Shown: in pieces, positions 22,296-33,010 of the stretch | Layout: every line of letters begins with the position of its first letter | How positions within the stretch are numbered: the stretch's first letter is position 1 | DNA from: Trichoplusia ni | Lineage: Eukaryota; Arthropoda; Insecta; Lepidoptera; Noctuidae | Reading direction: 5' to 3' | Assembly: GCF_003590095.1 (NCBI RefSeq) | Contig: NC_039489.1 | Location: forward strand, 4,154,001-4,218,000 | DNA: 64,000 nucleotides | Made by a program: the position numbers and the translations under genes | The notes under the pieces: generated by a model | Databases searched by the model: none | The model's input: the letters and a program-made list of their open reading frames with translations, nothing else | What the model was told of the DNA's origin: nothing

Positions 22296-24769
22296 TGGTT
22301 TTATAAAGAGAACTTAAATGAAGACTGAAAATTGATGCTATGAGCTTCAGTAATGCACGTCAGCCAGCAATTAAATATTCCTCGGATAATACACTTACAG
22401 CAGGCGTTGTTAAAAATCTTTTAATGTACATTTTCGACATAAATCGGTTTATACACATACATTTTCCGTAAGATAATACAGATTACATTACAAAACATTG
22501 ATAATATACCGGATTAAAAAACAGAGTATTTCATATCTTAAGCCCGGTAAATTAAGGATTAAATTCAGCTACAACAAAATCAAATTCTACCATAATGACA
22601 AAAATGCAGAGAAGTGAAAATCCATTAATTGAAAACAAAATAGCATCATTATCTGAGTTATATAAATTCTATGAGATCAAGTTAAATAGAGCAATTAACA
22701 ACCAAAATAAATATTTGGATATTCCTGTAATGGCGATGAAATGCTAGAGAATTTACTTAAAACATGACAATAAGCGACATCCGTAATGGACTAGCAGCTT
22801 TTCACGAACCAAACGTCGATCACTTTCGTGTAACCTGTCTACGAGCTACAAACGATGAAACACTCGAACGATACACGTGAATGCTAGCTTACTGTAAGCA
22901 TTTCTCGGAACAAAGAGTCGAGAATGCTCACGAAAGATTAAGTCAAATGCAGCCTCAACGTCCCGAATGAACTTTTAGGTATTCCGGTAATGAATTAGGA
23001 GCACGTAACCGCATTATGGACCGACCTAATTACTAGTGTAGCGAACGGTAACTTGGCTTTTATTTAACCGCTTTTTGTGGCAACCTCTATTAATTCCACG
23101 AATTGAACCATTTAATTTTGATCTCCTTTTATAATTTTCACCTTTGGTATTTCGTGCTTTAAATGTGTGTTCAGCTTTCATAATTACTGGTGTCTGGTTA
23201 ACCGATATTGACGGTTCTATACTCGTTTTTGCTGTAGAGTAATGAGTTTGGCAGTGAATAGAGGTGGGTAGGCGAAGACCGAAATTTATGGAATACGTTG
23301 TGGGATGTTTGATAATTATGAGATAAAAAAGGAGTGACGCGGAAGTTACGAGAACTAGAGCGGACGGAGAATAAATATATTGATGTATATCTTTAGGAAA
23401 ATGGAGAAGATATAATCTTACATGAAAGTTTTGATGTCCTTAAGCCTTTTGGATTATAATCTAATTTTGTTCTTGCTGATACCGTCTTATAACTTCAACT
23501 GTAATTACGTTGTCAGTTCATTACTTGATTATTAAGAAGCATAAATTATAACCCCGTCTTGATGAATTGCTATGTGCGGATATTTTATCGACCTAAACGA
23601 ATAGTTATCATAATTTTCTCATAGAAACTTCTTACTAAACATTGCCATTTGGACTACCTTGTGAATACAAAATTTGGGGCACTTCACTCTGCAATCTCAA
23701 ACTACACTCAATTTAAGTGTACATTCTATTCTTGTTTACCCAAAAAAAGCAACAAACTCCAGATTCCAACAATCTCCCAAGATTACACTTACACGGCCAT
23801 CGTTTCAACCAAACCAGGGGTATGTGAATAGGGAAACCTGGTCGCGAGCCAAATACATTTTTATAATAAAACCTTGGATATTCGGTAAACCGTAAGGGGT
23901 GTGTAGTGTGTACAATATTCCCTTACAAACGAGAGCCGTATTGTTACTCGTAACGGTAGGTCCACACGAAGCAAAAAATTTCGTCGTCTCCCATAAAAAA
24001 GTGCAATTTTTTTTGCTTATCCGTTACTCTCCCATTGTAGGACAAATTTTTCCCTTCAATTTCTCGACAAAGAAGTAGTTAAAATTAGCTTATTTCAATT
24101 CTGAGTACAACCAAAACTCAACACACGATTGGAGCCAGCGTAAGGAGGGTGTCGCCGTCAGCGCCCTAGGAAGCTGTGGAGAGACAATCAAAACGCTTAA
24201 CGCGTGGGCTAGTTTCATGTGGCCTAGAATAGAGAATCGTGAAATTTGGGGAAGGACTTTCTATGTGTCTGCAGTCTGCACACAGTGTCCCACTGCTGGG
24301 CAGGCAAGAAAGTCCAAATATTTGAAAGGACATTTCCTCGAGTTTGGCTCACAACAGCTGCACTGCTGGATTTTAGCCTACCCCAAATCAGTGAACATCA
24401 CACTATTTGGACCGAGCCAGCTTCTTAGATCATTCCTCCATCGAGTTGAGCACCACAGATTTTATCGAGAAAATTTATCGTTTTGTTATCGTGTGGACCC
24501 CCCTTAAGTCCCAGAAGTTTGATGAAGCTAACAATATTTTTTTTCCTAAAGTTATATGTAACGAACCGCGAATATTTCTGTTTGGTTTTCCATTTCAGTG
24601 AATATGTCACTCGCTTTATACGTCCGATTGGAAGCACTACGATTTATGAAATATAAAGTGTGTGACGCTTTCATGGTCTTATATACATACATATGTAGTT
24701 CAGAATGAAGGCCGAAAATCTTTTTCATTTGTCGTTACGGATTTGTTGAGGAAATAAATTGCTTGATTC
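22296..24769. other. No gene recognised; GC-richer patches
   Basis: Two patches are less AT-rich than their surroundings: about 22770-23060 and 24120-24480. The second has overlapping plus-strand frames (24217-24507, 96 codons; 24246-24428) without a domain I recognise. It includes GTGTCCCACTGCTGGGCAG at 24285-24303, which resembles the QQWD-encoding end of lepidopteran LINEs read on the minus strand. I therefore suspect old LINE remains rather than a gene. Confidence 0.35.
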
Positions 24770-25195
24770 ATGACTAGAATACAATAGAAAATTCTTTATT
24801 GCATACCACAAAGTACAGGATTGGAGACAACATGTTAAAACTGTATTAAACATCAAAAAGTATAAAAATGACTTTGGTAGAGGCAGAAGACAACTTGAAT
24901 CTCTAATGAATGTATCTGTAATCAAAACCGAGGTTTTGTAAGTAATCGTTTGAAGCTTAATATTTTTGAGTATATTTGTGAAACCGCTGTAAGGTAAAAA
25001 GATTTCATCAGAGCTACATTCATAGGGCGGTATTTTTTTTACCTCCATAAGATAGCCCTTTACAGACGCTACAAAATAAACATAAACATGAAATAATGGG
25101 TACCTGTAGTCAACATTACAATAGATATTTGTTATCAAACATAAATCTACTGGCATTCGAACTGTTTCTAATGCGGCGATAAATATCTGAATCAC
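24725..25195 (-). other. Longest open frame of the window, probably part of a retroposon 3' region
   Basis: A 156-codon minus-strand frame starts MIQIFIAALETVRMPVDLCL and has no domain I recognise. Its downstream part (24880-24770) reads CCTGTACTTTGTGGTATGCA followed by ATAAAGAATTTTCTATTG, which matches the 3' end of retroposons known in moths (GTACTTTGTGGTGTGCAATAAAG, then TTCTATTC repeats), with AATAAA at 24800-24795. The antisense strand at 24788-24944 is also open and reads plausibly (VQDWRQHVKTVLNIKKYKND...), so neither reading is secure. Most likely this is a LINE 3' UTR or a terminal mRNA exon, not a conserved protein. Confidence 0.3.
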
Positions 25196-26179
25196 GTGCG
25201 TCGTGTTGTATCTCTACAGCTATTCTAGCTTCGAGGCTCATGTATTAGAATATTAATCTTGACAGGACTGAATATTCTGTTTGTTATTGAAGTATGACTA
25301 GCTTTTGTTTTAATTTCATTTTTCAAGTAAGTGCTTGGTTTGAAGTTCTAATTGCTGAATAATCTAATATTGTTGTTGAGGTATAACTTGTGTTGGTTTA
25401 TTTTTTTTTGCACAGGTAAGTTCTTGGTTTATAGAGTTCTAATCTAACGTGATTGGAATTTGATAATGTATTTTTGTTGTTTTGTTTGTGTTTATGTATT
25501 ACTGTATTGCCAATACATATTTTTTTCATTTTTATTGCCTCTTGGTCGCCGATATCCTTTTGAAGTTCTTTTTTATCGATTTCAATACATATGCGTGTAT
25601 TGTGAGTGGCAAAATTTATTGTAATTATGCTATATAAAGGAGGCATACTCAAAAACTACCTACTGAACAACCCTAAGTTAGTATCACAAGATTCAGAATT
25701 GACTTAAAGTCTACTTTAGGCATGAATTTATTCGACACTTTTACATAAATGTTAAAAAAGCTACACTTTACGGCATTGCGTGTAAAATATGCGAAATAAT
25801 TTTAAAGGTAATGCATTGACCGGAACTTTTCATGAATTTTAATATCAACATAATGTACCTATCAATATTTTAATGGTTGCCACAAACTACTTTATTCTGT
25901 ACACAAAATAACGCTTGAATAAAAAAGTATTTTAATTAAATTGACTCTATTGAAAAAGAATGGTTTGTATTTGATGAGGAAAATGAATTTCCGTTTAAAT
26001 GTGTGGGCTTTTATTGGTGAGGTGTTTATATTTTCTATCAAAACTTCATAAAATTTCATTGCATCTGCTATTTACAAACGATTTTCAAAAACTCATATAA
26101 GATTCCATTGCTGGTCAAGGGATCCTCTTTCTCGAAATCCTTTTTGCCCGGACCCGGCAAATCGCTGTAAAGCATAATC
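25196..26179. other. No gene seen
   Basis: AT-rich sequence; the minus-strand frame at 25398-25652 has no recognisable domain. Confidence 0.45.
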
Positions 26180-26330
26180 CCCCCTTTTGAAGTTGATTAA
26201 AATAACCCAATGTTACTTCCAATCGATCCAAAAACACGTGTGCAAAATTTCATGACGATCGGTTAAGTATTTTTTGTTGCGTAAGTAAAAGCATAGCAAA
26301 CAAACTTTCATTCAACTGCTGTTTTACGAT
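26180..26330 (+). repeat. Lepidopteran interspersed repeat fragment
   Basis: AAAAACACGTGTGCAAAATT, TCATGACGATCGGTTAAGTA and AAGCATAGCAAACAAACTTT are segments of a widespread moth repeat, which normally ends with TTTATAATATTAGTA. That end is missing here. Boundaries are approximate. Confidence 0.45.
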
Positions 26331-27073
26331 TTCAATTTCAAGGACCAATTATTAAAATTTTACTTGATTAGAAACTAAAAATAACTCAAATAATTGTCCA
26401 ATAGCAGTGCTTCTAACAAAATTATTTCCAAATTGTTATCTTCAAAGTCATCATTAATAACACCGCTTAATATAACGAATGCTTAGAACTAAAGCAAAAT
26501 GAGGCGAAAGCCCTCACTCGTAATCGTATAATTAATCATCACTTCACTTGAATTACAGAAAACCAGTTCAACAAGACCTCTCCGAAACAACCCACACATC
26601 ATCCTTCAAGAACAATTCGTGCAAACAGATAATTTCAGACAGGTCATTTTACATTTGTCGTTGTGTATCCCAAACTAAAATTCAGTTGGTTTGTGACAAC
26701 TCGCAAATTATGGAAGCTTACCCGTCCTCGTGTTAAAGCGGTGTGTAAACGCTGTAATTATCTTGGATCAAAACTTTGATTCTAACAAGCCTTAGTATTT
26801 TACTAATGAAGAAACTTTCGGCAGATAAGGGTCATACACTTGGATAGCGGAACGGAACTTTTAGTGCATGAATTTTGATAAAAGTGTGCTTTATTCACGA
26901 CAGGGGAATGTGGGTTTAGGTGTGTTTCACTGGAGAAGCTAATATTTTAAAGGTTTTTCAGTGTTCCGTTCGTAATGAAACTCTCGTATCATGTTTTAGA
27001 ATTGGTGATTTCGATATTCACCATTCAATATCATAGTACAATAGAGTGTTAACACTAAATAATTATAAAAACT

Positions 27074-27233
27074 GACTGCACGAATAGCCGAGTGGTTGAG
27101 GTCACCACTCTAAACCCATTGTGCGCGACGTGTCGTGGGTTTGATCCCCGCGAAGGATAAGCATTTATTTGTGTGAACCACGAGTGACTGTTCTGAGTCT
27201 GGGTTAAGTTACTTACCGCGGGAGTCGTTTAAA
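27074..27233 (+). mobile_element. tRNA-derived SINE (class-II tRNA head), best copy
   Basis: GACTGCACGAATAGCCGAGT followed by GGTTGAGGTCACCAC contains an A box (TAGCCGAGTGG). GTGGGTTTGATCCCCGC at 27139-27155 is the B box. The spacing includes a long variable arm as in tRNA-Ser or tRNA-Leu, so the head derives from a class-II tRNA. It is followed by the family body (GGATAAGCATTTATTTGTGT, GAACCACGAGTGACTGTTCT, GAGTCTGGGTTAAG). RNA polymerase III could start from these boxes. It is not a functional tRNA, because the acceptor stem does not pair. Confidence 0.8.
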
Positions 27234-27662
27234 AAAATAGTTTGGAGTAGATTTTTTTTATTGGTTCTTTTTTTCTATTTTTAAGTAGGTAAGATTTTGA
27301 CAATAAAATATTTTCAATTGTATTTTCAACTTATCAATATTTGCAGAACAGGATTATCATGAACTGGCAAGGCAATTTCAACCTTATAAACATGACCAAC
27401 AACAAAGCAAAGTTCAAGGATATGCCATTATTCTTAAATTGCAAGTTTGAATGCACGATATTCAATGCCATTTATAAAATCATTTCATTACCCATCCTTT
27501 CACTCTCTGTTCACATAAAATTAAAGTAATGAAGAATAAATTGGACATAAAAAGGCCTTTGTGAGATTCAATGGCATTATCATTCAATCAACTTGCATGT
27601 ACGTTGCATTTTGCATGAAGCCCGCTTTTTTAAAGTTAACTTAAAAAGGTAACTACATATTA

Positions 27663-27916
27663 CTAGCGGGCAACATCCACGACTTCGTCCCCGTGGGTAG
27701 AACATATAAGTTATGATTTATACCTGCCCTGTTTTTTTCACATTTTCCATTGTATCTTCGCTCATTAGTCGCAGCGTGATGGTTTATAGCCTAAAGCCTT
27801 CCTCGATGAAAGATCTATTCAATACAAAAATATTTTTTCAATTTGGACCAGTAGTTCCTGAGATTAGCGCGTTCAAACAAATAAACAAACTCTTCAGCTT
27901 TATATATTAGTATAGA
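27663..27916 (-). mobile_element. Non-autonomous Helitron-like element
   Basis: On the minus strand it opens A|TCTATACTAATATATAAAG (TC at 27916-27915) and ends CGCTAG|T (27666-27663), the Helitron TC...CTAG layout between A and T. Internal segments GCGCTAATCTCAGGAACTAC and GAAGATACAATGGAAAATGT are shared with the copy at 41741-41918. The plus-strand frame 27713-27910 is a shadow of this repeat. Confidence 0.7.
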
Positions 27917-27999
27917 TTGGTACGAAATACACTGGAATGGAAAATTTCGGGAAAATTATGTAATTTTATTTACAAAGAATGTATTAAGGTTTTCGTATC

Positions 28000-28272
28000 C
28001 AAAGGGTACGAAACTCTATTACTGAGGTTCCGCTCTCTGTCCGTCCATTACTTCTGTCTGTCCGTCCGTCCGCCACCAGGCTGTATGTCATTAACCCTAA
28101 ACATAATTCCATAAATGATGTCTATTTGCTAGCGAAAATATCTAGGTTAAGCAACGACTATTACGGTAATTTTGGTGGGAGAAAAAATTACATTTTAAGT
28201 TCGTTTTTCTTTAGCCAATTTGTACGAAACCTTTTGAGTCGCGAGTTCGACTCGCATCTGACCGGTTTTTCT
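28000..28272 (+). repeat. Family S repeat, full-length copy with both end boxes
   Basis: Begins AAAGGGTACGAAACTCTATT, then GAGGTTCCGCTCTCTGTCCG and CCACCAGGCTGTATGTCATT. It contains GGTTAAGCAACGACTATTAC (28144-28163), then GGTAATTTTGGTGGGAG, which match the 5S rRNA order GTTAAGCAACG ... CGGTxAGTACTTGGATGGG. It ends GTCGCGAGTTCGACTCGCAT followed by CTGACCGGTTTTT, the family's 3' signature. The frame at 27917-28114 is incidental. Confidence 0.7.
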
Positions 28273-29640
28273 TATTATTGTTGAAGAAGCCTTATATTTC
28301 CCGTTCGGTCATATGTGGCACATCTGGCTATCTAAATTACTTATAGTAATGTGAACCTTGTTACTACATGACATAAACTATTTAATGTAATTATAACGTT
28401 ACGTTGTAGATTGTTGACATGCAATATTTTCGATGGAATACACAAGTATTCTTAAACTTTCTATAATATGCGCTATGGATTCTCGAACAACATTTTAGGA
28501 AGAAAAAATATGTCGGATATTACAAAGCGCATATATATATATGAAAATATCTAAATAAAATAATACTTCAGAATATAATAATTTAAGTTAAGTAACTCAG
28601 ATTTTTGAGGGACTAAAATGTTTAGTCGGTTTATCAAACACTGGCATAATTAGAATACGTTTAATCAACATATTAGAAGAACTATTATTTTAATCTTAAC
28701 TATGTAGAAGAAAAATCACTTGTTTGACGATTCGGTTTGAAGGACTGTCAAAAGTTTCCAAAAAAAAGAGACTCTCTCTAAACGCTCCTTTACGTTAACG
28801 GCTTTCCTATAAACCATTTTGTTCCAAAAAGGTTTAACCTTGTCACGATAATAAAGAATATTATCAAGCCAATATAAATTTTACCCTCCCTTAAATCTGT
28901 AGAGAGCATAAAATAAATCGACATCACATAGGTATAATATAATATCACTTTTTTCGTCTCAAGTATGCAGATTACAATTTACGATAACAAAGTTTTATGC
29001 ATTTTAATAAAAACGATGTTTTAGTATCGATATAAGTTATTATGGGGGCTTATCGATAATTGGGAACGTGGTCCCATCCTTATTGGCACACTTAGTTACT
29101 ATACGTTAGAAGAAAAATGTGACGTCATTATGAATTCCGGGCACATTCGTTCATGTTAGCTACATGGTACCTTTAGCAACGCTACGTATAAAGTAAATGA
29201 ATGTGGAATAGTGTGTGTTTAAGCGTTCGTAGCTATCTTTATTAATTACTGTCATTAGGAATTAAATGATTAAACATTGTAACTGTGATACTGTTTAGTT
29301 GGAATTTGACTTGAATAATTATTGTCATTTTTGACAGAAACTGACTGACTGAAAATTTTATACGTTACGATAACACAAGTTTTTGAATAACTATTGGTGA
29401 ATGTAAAAAGCCTTTATTTATACCTAATTTCAATTTGCTTTATGTAAGTAAAATATTGTTATTCCGAAAAAACAACGATATATATTAGTGACAAATTTAA
29501 TCAAAAAATTACAAAAAAAGCCTTGCGGTACTTGCCAATTAAAACCAACATCACAAAAAAATCGAAAAAATATATATTTTGTCCGCTTAAGTTGACGAGT
29601 GTTACTTTTTAATCCTTAATCAAAATATTTAATCTAGTAT
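28273..29640. other. No gene seen
   Basis: AT-rich sequence with no notable frame. A TGACGTCA palindrome is at 29120-29127. Confidence 0.45.
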
Positions 29641-29645
29641 TTACG

Positions 29646-29867
29646 TTAATCCTTTACTGTATCGTTACTTATAGCCTGAAATTCCCGTTTCCTGAAAATA
29701 GCCACTCCGTTATTAGTAAGGATATTAATATTGTAGTCGCCTTCGAAGGTTTTGTTTAAATTCGCGATCAATCTTCCAACTGTAATCTGATTTGGTTCGT
29801 CGAATTGCCCTTCAGACCCAAGTAATCTCGTATTTAGGCCCAACAATTTATGACCAGAACTTTCTTC
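29646..29867 (-). CDS. Unrecognised open frame with protein-like composition
   Basis: The minus-strand frame is open from just after a stop at about 29868-29870 to the TAA at 29648-29646, including HKLLGLNTRLLGSEGQFDEP and NINILTNNGVAIFRKREFQA. It lacks the Phe/Ile/Lys/Tyr-rich bias of most chance frames here. No ATG is available at the start, so if real it would be an internal or last exon; a weak acceptor (AAATAG) lies just upstream at about 29868. I recognise no family. It could be a fragment of a transposon gene or chance. Confidence 0.2.
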   Translation of the reverse strand, partial: EESSGHKLLGLNTRLLGSEGQFDEPNQITVGRLIANLNKTFEGDYNINILTNNGVAIFRKREFQAISNDTVKD

Positions 29868-29870
29868 TAT

Positions 29871-31882
29871 TTACGTTCATCTATCCCTAAATTATAGGTA
29901 ATTGTGTTTAGGTAACAACATATTTTAGTACGATTCATTACTGAAATACATACATAAATATTTTAAGACAAAAAGATTTAAGTGAATCTGTTTTCTATTC
30001 GAATATTCGAACTCAGTTGTAACAAACATTTTGTCACTTGACCACCTCTCAAAATAAAAATCAGCCCAAAAAACATCAAAACCCACGATCTCGTAATTAA
30101 AACCGCAACCTGACTAAACAGCCGACTCGAAAACAAAAAAAAAACTGTCTTAGCATTGCAAAACAGAAATACAATCAACGTAGGCAAATAAAAGCGCAAA
30201 TTAATTAACCCTACTCAGTTTCAGCATCAAAATAAGCTACAGTGGGATCCCCTTTTTAAAATTCAACTCCCATTTTTTGCGCTGCAGAGTTCTTTTGCGC
30301 AATTCGGAGTTCGATGGTGCTCTCGCAACGGTATTAGCATATTAATGAACGCCAGCACGAACTAACATTCGTAATTACTTTTGTCCTGAGTCGGCAAGTA
30401 ACGCCTTAGGAAACAAAGCCGCTTGATGTGCCAGAAGGATGTATTACTTGAAATTCTAAATAGTTATTTCGTAAATACTCTCCTGAAATGGTTTGAATGT
30501 AATTGGATTTTTGTGACAACCACCTTTTATTTATCATTGATTTCTAATAGTATGATAATAGAGCTTTGATCTGCAAAACGAAAAAATATTGAAACCGCAA
30601 AAAATTTCGTAAAATCGAGTCCTAGACGACTAAAATTAATTTATGATAATATTTCCCAAACTCGGTCATCGAAAAAACGGATTTCCTCTTAATTAAATTC
30701 TCTAAGCGTTTCAATAATCCAAGTATCCAATTCAACTTATGATAATTTAAGGAAAAACATCATACAAAATCTGCTCTATTTCGGGCAGAACAAAAACGGT
30801 TTACGAATTTTTGCGGAGAGAAAAGCTCTGTTACAATTGTACTGTGGATACCAAGCGATGCGTTATTTAAGCAACGTCCACACAAGAACGGCGGGACGTG
30901 AGAGGGAACCTAATACTGACAGTTTTTGCCTGAATATTATGAAGGCCGAAGAGGGCAAAGACATACGAACAACCTTTTTTGTGGAGATTGTGAAAGGTAA
31001 AGGATTTTTTAGGGTTCGACGAATATTTTATGACGCGTTTTTTATTGGTGTCACTTTTTCTTTGGGTGAAATCGGGCAAATCTATTTTTCATTTACTTTG
31101 AGTGTCATCAGTGAGTGAAGGGTCGGGACCGATATAATCTTTGCTAATTTTTTTAAGAACGCTGTGAAAATTTTCAGCTGTCAGAATTCGTAATTGTATT
31201 TTGATTCTCTTTTGATTACGTAATCATATCTACTTTGTGAAAGACATTTCTAACCGAACAATGAGGCAAATATTTGGATACATTTCAAATACTCGGGTTT
31301 TAATGGTATTAAAGCCATATGATACAGTATTTATGCCTTTTAGACCTCAGCTTTTAATACAACGAACGCTGATGAGTTGCGTAACTCCATTTGTGAAAAT
31401 GGGCCACATCTTTCACTGGCTTTATTCAATGCAATTAAATTTTGCATTAACATCGTTAATGATACTTTATGTTCCTTGAAATATACTCGTATGATGAAAA
31501 TGTTGTGTGCAATAATAGTGTGTATTTTTTATGAGAGATTGTATTGTTTTTTTTTTGTGTTTTCTGTTTTTTTTAATTCTGTATTTGTTTGATTGAAATA
31601 CCACGTGGTATCGAGAGGTTTTATCTTCTTATTGTATGGTTGATCACCACCTACATATTATTAAGTAAACATAATTAAAAGTTATCGTCCAATAATTTCT
31701 TGATGCCTCTATCCATCGCCATTCTTTCATATCCAAGCTTTCCTCGTACATTCGTGAAGTTGGCCATTTAGAGAAGACTTCACTTGATCAGTCTAGCGCA
31801 TGGGTGATCAACCGCGTACTCTCGTGCCAAGACACCTAGTAACCAAGAATGTCATTCATCCATCAATCGTATCAACTGTGTC
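29871..31882. other. No gene recognised
   Basis: The plus frame 30837-31118 (93 codons) and its antisense partner 30867-31079 overlap and neither shows a known domain. The stretch 30880-30960 is less AT-rich than its surroundings. The frames at 31237-31479 and 31377-31592 are likewise unrecognised. Confidence 0.4.
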
Positions 31883-31943
31883 AGCGTCTGGTCAGGTGGT
31901 GAGAAATGGGATTCCATTTTCACTCACCACCTGACCAGACGCT
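31883..31943. repeat. Compact hairpin with perfect 21-bp arms
   Basis: 31883-31903 (AGCGTCTGGTCAGGTGGTGA plus G) is the exact reverse complement of 31923-31943. Inside, AAATGG (31904-31909) pairs with CCATTT around a GATT loop, leaving a 3-base bulge (TCA) on the 3' side. Total length is 61 bases. Pairing stops sharply at the outer ends. Size and single short loop are like a pre-miRNA, but arms this perfect are more typical of a small fold-back repeat or siRNA-type hairpin. The flanks show no recognised element. Confidence 0.6.
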
Positions 31944-32447
31944 TTACTTTCATCAGTCTCATTAAGGTTTACAAATCCCAAATACTTTTAAACAGAATTC
32001 CAACTACAAATTGTTATAGGTACAAACGTTCAAATTGTCAGACTCTACAGTCTAACCTTTACAAAGGGGTCTCGAAGACAATTGTGACTCGCTGCGGCTA
32101 GCAACTGTTTATGAAAGGTAAATTGTAAAGAAAGACAAATTTTAAATTGCTAGAGTAGAAATGAATCGGTTCGAGGGCTATTTTCGCTTGAGTAGGTAGT
32201 TGTCTCAATAATTCTGTATGATGAATTTCTTTGATTCATTATGGTTTGTAAGATGTTGAGTATTGAGTAGGTTTCGTTTGATTTGTAAGAGTTGTTGCTT
32301 AGATATTTTATAAAGGCAAACATTTTATAAAATTATTGTTAATTATTTCTGCCTATTATTTGGTTTTTTCGTTTAAAGTTTTTTTGAAATCAGTAAGGTT
32401 TTAGTCTTTTTTTGAAAATTTTAATATACCTACTATACTTAATTTTC

Positions 32448-32489
32448 AAAAAAAACTATATTTCCATTCCATGAAATATAGTTTTTTTT
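32448..32489. repeat. Perfect 17-bp inverted repeat
   Basis: AAAAAAAACTATATTTC (32448-32464) is followed by an 8-base loop and its exact reverse complement at 32473-32489. A second, imperfect AT-rich inverted pair (TTTTGAAAATT/AATTTTCAAAA) lies at about 32410-32451 directly upstream. The low complexity of the arms limits significance. Confidence 0.5.
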
Positions 32490-32837
32490 TGTGAACTTTA
32501 GTTTAAGTGTGCATTGCTCATAATGAGAACCTTTTAAATTTAAGTCTGAATAAATGCAGAAATCTGCAAAAATACCGACTCCATTTTACAGTCAATTTCT
32601 GTATATTGAAAAAGGTTTTATTCAATTAAAAAAGCTTTCCGATTGATTAATCGCTTTTGTTTTTGATATATAGCACTGTATTGGTATGGAAAAACATTCG
32701 TATATTTTTTTGTTAACCTTTCTAATACTCTTACGTATGTGTTATGGGGCGGTACCAACAGCAATTTAAAAATAGGTGTCATGTTTGCAATTCCAAAATG
32801 GCGTCATCCTTGATTTGTGGGTTATATTAAACTAGTA

Positions 32838-33010
32838 GTTTTTGCTAGCGGTTTTACCCACGGGTGTCGGTGCTAGGGGTGTCAGTCACAGCTACAAAAA
32901 CAATACCCATTTTTAACGACGTCTATATGCTAATCGAAGTTGACAACTACCTCCATAACAAATTTCATTGTAATCGCCCAGCCCCTTGAGCTCGAAGGGT
33001 ACCTGTGTAT
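32838..33010 (-). repeat. Decayed Helitron-like repeat
   Basis: TTTTTGCTAGCGGTTTTACC at 32839-32858 is, on the minus strand, a GGTAAAACCGCTAG end like the CTAG-terminated elements here. ACAAATTTCATTGTAATCGC near 32959-32978 resembles the conserved middle of the same class. The other end is unclear. Confidence 0.35.

Noticed and set aside
27074..27155. Possible functional tRNA-Ser or tRNA-Leu gene
   Set aside because: A and B boxes are present, but no acceptor stem pairs, and the same sequence recurs with a SINE body in several other places.
30837..31118. 93-codon plus-strand frame with an antisense partner
   Set aside because: Both strands are open, no domain is recognised, and no splice or promoter context supports either.
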